Origin: Desulfovibrionaceae bacterium | GTDB taxonomy: Bacteria > Desulfobacterota > Desulfovibrionia > Desulfovibrionales > Desulfovibrionaceae | Length of the DNA: 7,515 nt | Assembly (NCBI GenBank): GCA_017613475.1 | Contig: JAGADT010000091.1 | Coordinates: forward strand, 1-7,515 | Reading direction: 5' to 3' | Shown here: piece after piece, positions 5,563 to 7,515 of the stretch | Numbering within the stretch: position 1 is the first letter of the stretch | Layout of the letters: each line of letters begins with the position of its first letter | The notes under the pieces: generated by a model | The model's database searches: none | What the model was told of the DNA's origin: nothing | The model's input: the letters and a program-made list of their open reading frames with translations, nothing else | Made by a program: the position numbers and the translations under genes

Positions 5563-6454
5563 TGTTTGGATGCTGGCAAGGGGGCGAGCCCTTCGGCCCG
5601 CCCCCTTCTGCATTGCAGCCATCCTCAACCTCACGCCGGATTCCTTTTCCGATGGAATCGGCGCCCTCCCTCCGGCAGCAGCGTCCCTTGACCGCGCCAG
5701 GCATTTGCTGGACGCCGTTGAGGCCTTTGGCTGCGGAATGCTGGACATGGGCGCTGAATCCACACGCCCGGGTTCCGCCCCCGTTGCCCCTGAGGAAGAA
5801 TCCGCAAGGCTCAGGCCTGTGCTGAAAGCCCTGCGGAAAGAACGCCCCGATGCCCTCCTTTCCATTGATACCTGCCGTGCAGGCGTTGCCGCAGAGGCCT
5901 TGAGTCTGGGAGCCGATGCCATCAACGATGTTTCCGCGTGCAGCCGCGACCCAGAATTGACAGACGTGCTTGCCCAGTTCAAGCCTGGCTATGTGCTGAC
6001 CCACGGCGGGCGCGAACACTTTGCCGGCATCATGCGTATGGGGGAAGAAAATCCCGTTGACGCCCTGCTCCGTTTTTTTGAACGGGAAATGGCCCGCCTC
6101 TCCCGTGCCGGGCTTCCTGAAGAGCACATCGTTCTTGACCCCGGTATTGGCTTTGGCAAAAGCTGCGGGGAAAACTGGCGGATTCTGGGCGGCATGGAAC
6201 GGCTCTCTGTGCTTGGACGGCCGTTGTATGCGGGCATTTCCAAAAAATCCCTTTTCGGCGGGCTGCTTGGGCTGCCCGTGGAAGAGCGCGGCACGGCCAC
6301 GCAGGTCACCACAGCCCTCCTTGCCGGGCGCGGCATAGCCATACACCGCGTGCACGACGCGGAAAGGACTGCGCAGACGCTGGCCATTGTGCGCGCCATG
6401 CAGGCTAAGGGCGTTTCGCCCAATTCCTCCCCCGCCCCTGATTCGCGGAGATAA
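5549..6454 (+). CDS. folP: Dihydropteroate synthase FolP
   Basis: FolP condenses 6-hydroxymethyl-7,8-dihydropterin pyrophosphate with p-aminobenzoate to give dihydropteroate, the sulfonamide-sensitive step of folate synthesis in the cytoplasm. The 301-residue TIM-barrel protein contains the expected motifs: ILNLTPDSFSDG (25-36), GAESTRPGS (68-76), SIDTC (105-109), INDVSA (125-130), LDPGIGFGKS (196-205), AGISKKS (228-234) and IHRVHD (265-270). The usual MH motif after strand 5 reads TH (151-152) here. The ATG at 5549 lies inside the ftsH end (14-nt overlap), implying translational coupling. An in-frame ATG at 5570 would give 294 residues, and neither has a strong ribosome binding site. About the last 15 residues (Pro/Ser-rich) are a nonconserved tail. 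The 282-residue E. coli enzyme is comparable in length. ftsH-folP adjacency is also seen in E. coli. Confidence 0.95.
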   Translation: MTDNNVWMLARGRALRPAPFCIAAILNLTPDSFSDGIGALPPAAASLDRARHLLDAVEAFGCGMLDMGAESTRPGSAPVAPEEESARLRPVLKALRKERPDALLSIDTCRAGVAAEALSLGADAINDVSACSRDPELTDVLAQFKPGYVLTHGGREHFAGIMRMGEENPVDALLRFFEREMARLSRAGLPEEHIVLDPGIGFGKSCGENWRILGGMERLSVLGRPLYAGISKKSLFGGLLGLPVEERGTATQVTTALLAGRGIAIHRVHDAERTAQTLAIVRAMQAKGVSPNSSPAPDSRR

Positions 6455-6546
6455 TACGGAACCACATATCCATCACTGAACAAATATTCTTCTCATGCAG
6501 GCACCTCCGCCTCAAGCGCGCCGCATGTAACAAATTCAACAGCATC

Positions 6547-6551
6547 AAGGA
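6547..6551 (+). promoter_or_regulatory. glmM ribosome binding site
   Basis: AAGGA lies 10 nt before the glmM ATG. The remainder of the 107-bp folP-glmM gap has no terminator and no convincing promoter; TATTCT at 6485-6490 lacks a good -35 partner. Confidence 0.6.
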
Positions 6552-6561
6552 CCTTCGCACC

Positions 6562-7515
6562 ATGGCAAAACGGCTTTTTGGCACCGATGGAATGCGCGGC
6601 AAAGTCAATGCCCATCCGCTTACACCAGACATAGCCCTGCGGCTGGGCCTTGCCGCGGGCACGCTTTACCGCCGCAAAAATGGCAGGGGACGCGTTGTCA
6701 TCGGCAAGGATACGCGCCTTTCCGGCTATATTTTTGAAAGCGCCCTGGCCGCCGGCTTTCTTGCCATGGGCATGGATGTATTCCTTGTCGGACCGCTGCC
6801 CACGCCCGCCATTTCTTTTTTAACAACCAATATGCGGGCGGATCTGGGCGTGGTTATCTCCGCGTCGCACAATCCCTTCCACGATAACGGCATCAAGTTT
6901 TTCGATGCTGAAGGCTTCAAGATTCCGGATGCCATGGAAGAGAAAATGGAAGCCCTTATCCTTGATCCAGGTACGCAGTGGGACTACCCCGATCCCTCCC
7001 ATACAGGACGGGCCTATAAAATCGAGGACGCGCCCGGGCGCTACATCGTATTCATCAAAAACAGCTTTCCCCGTGGCCTCGCGCTGGACGGCATCCGCGT
7101 TGTCCTCGACTGCGCCAACGGCGCCAACTACCGTGTTGCGCCGCTCGCCCTGGAAGAGCTTGGCGCGGAAGTGGTGAAGATCGGCACGGAACCCAATGGA
7201 CTGAACATCAACCACCAGTGCGGCTCGCTCCACCCTGAAGTCGTTGCGGCAAAAGTGCTGGAAACACGGGCAGACATCGGCCTGGCCCTTGACGGCGACG
7301 CGGACCGCCTCATTGTGGTGGATGAAAAAGGCAACATCCTGGACGGCGACCAGATCATGGCGCTGTGCGCGCGCAACCTCATCCGGCAGGACAAGCTGCC
7401 GGGCAAGCTCCTTGTAGCAACCGTTATGAGCAACATGGCGCTGGATGTGTTCATGCGCAAACAGGGGGGCAGCCTCCTGCGCACCGACGTGGGCGACCGC
7501 AACGTGGTCATGGCC
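6562..7515 (+). CDS. glmM: Phosphoglucosamine mutase GlmM, first 318 residues
   Basis: GlmM converts glucosamine-6-phosphate to glucosamine-1-phosphate, the step before GlmU in making UDP-N-acetylglucosamine for peptidoglycan and lipopolysaccharide. The visible 318 residues begin with the family signature FGTDGMRG (6-13). They contain the active serine S102 in the ASHNP motif (101-105) that is phosphorylated during catalysis, and the Mg2+-binding loop DGDADR (D244, D246, D248). The reading frame is still open at the right edge, at VGDRNVVMA. Family members have about 445-450 residues, so the rest of domain 3 and the phosphate-binding domain 4 lie outside. The ATG at 6562 is supported by AAGGA 10 nt upstream and by the N-terminal match. 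The gene follows folP with no terminator, as in the classical ftsH-folP-glmM order. The FGTDGMRG and ASHNP context fits GlmM better than phosphomannomutase (ManB/AlgC). Confidence 0.96.
   Translation, partial: MAKRLFGTDGMRGKVNAHPLTPDIALRLGLAAGTLYRRKNGRGRVVIGKDTRLSGYIFESALAAGFLAMGMDVFLVGPLPTPAISFLTTNMRADLGVVISASHNPFHDNGIKFFDAEGFKIPDAMEEKMEALILDPGTQWDYPDPSHTGRAYKIEDAPGRYIVFIKNSFPRGLALDGIRVVLDCANGANYRVAPLALEELGAEVVKIGTEPNGLNINHQCGSLHPEVVAAKVLETRADIGLALDGDADRLIVVDEKGNILDGDQIMALCARNLIRQDKLPGKLLVATVMSNMALDVFMRKQGGSLLRTDVGDRNVVMA

Noticed and set aside
6496..6531. Small plus-strand ORF of 11 codons in the folP-glmM gap (MQAPPPQARRM).
   Set aside because: Very short, no ribosome binding site, biased composition; expected by chance.

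Overview
The window looks like ordinary core chromosome from a moderately GC-rich Gram-negative bacterium, most likely a deltaproteobacterium of the Desulfovibrio / Bilophila type (Desulfovibrionaceae). That placement is an inference from the character of the proteins, especially the short-clade IlvD beginning MRSSNMTQG and FtsH beginning MNQF, and from the ftsH-folP-glmM gene order. No database search was possible. Six protein-coding genes account for almost all of the sequence. No tRNA, rRNA, insertion sequence, CRISPR array or phage-like segment is visible.

Layout. The left half reads on the minus strand, in transcription order ilvD (3272-1617), htpX (1555-695), then era (602 down to the left edge, incomplete). 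A strong intrinsic terminator sits between htpX and era. The right half reads on the plus strand: ftsH (3595-5562), folP (5549-6454, overlapping the ftsH end by 14 nt) and glmM (6562 to the right edge, incomplete). The two arms diverge from a 322-bp control region (3273-3594).

The control region is the most interesting part. It holds a good sigma70-type promoter for ftsH, a promoter candidate with a perfect TTGACA box for ilvD, and a perfect 13-bp palindrome over that -35 box. Between the ilvD promoter and the ilvD start lies a textbook intrinsic terminator facing ilvD. It overlaps a possible 20-residue leader peptide that has Val and Leu codons inside the hairpin. This suggests transcription attenuation of a branched-chain amino acid gene. 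The ftsH start is a TTG codon whose strong Shine-Dalgarno can lie in a hairpin loop or pair with an upstream CCUCC.

Functions. IlvD makes the 2-oxo acid precursors of valine, isoleucine and leucine. HtpX and FtsH are the two classical zinc proteases of inner-membrane quality control. Era acts in 30S ribosome maturation, FolP in folate synthesis and GlmM in making UDP-GlcNAc for the envelope. ftsH-folP-glmM is a widely conserved arrangement. No wholly new multi-gene system is apparent; the novelty, if any, is in the regulation.
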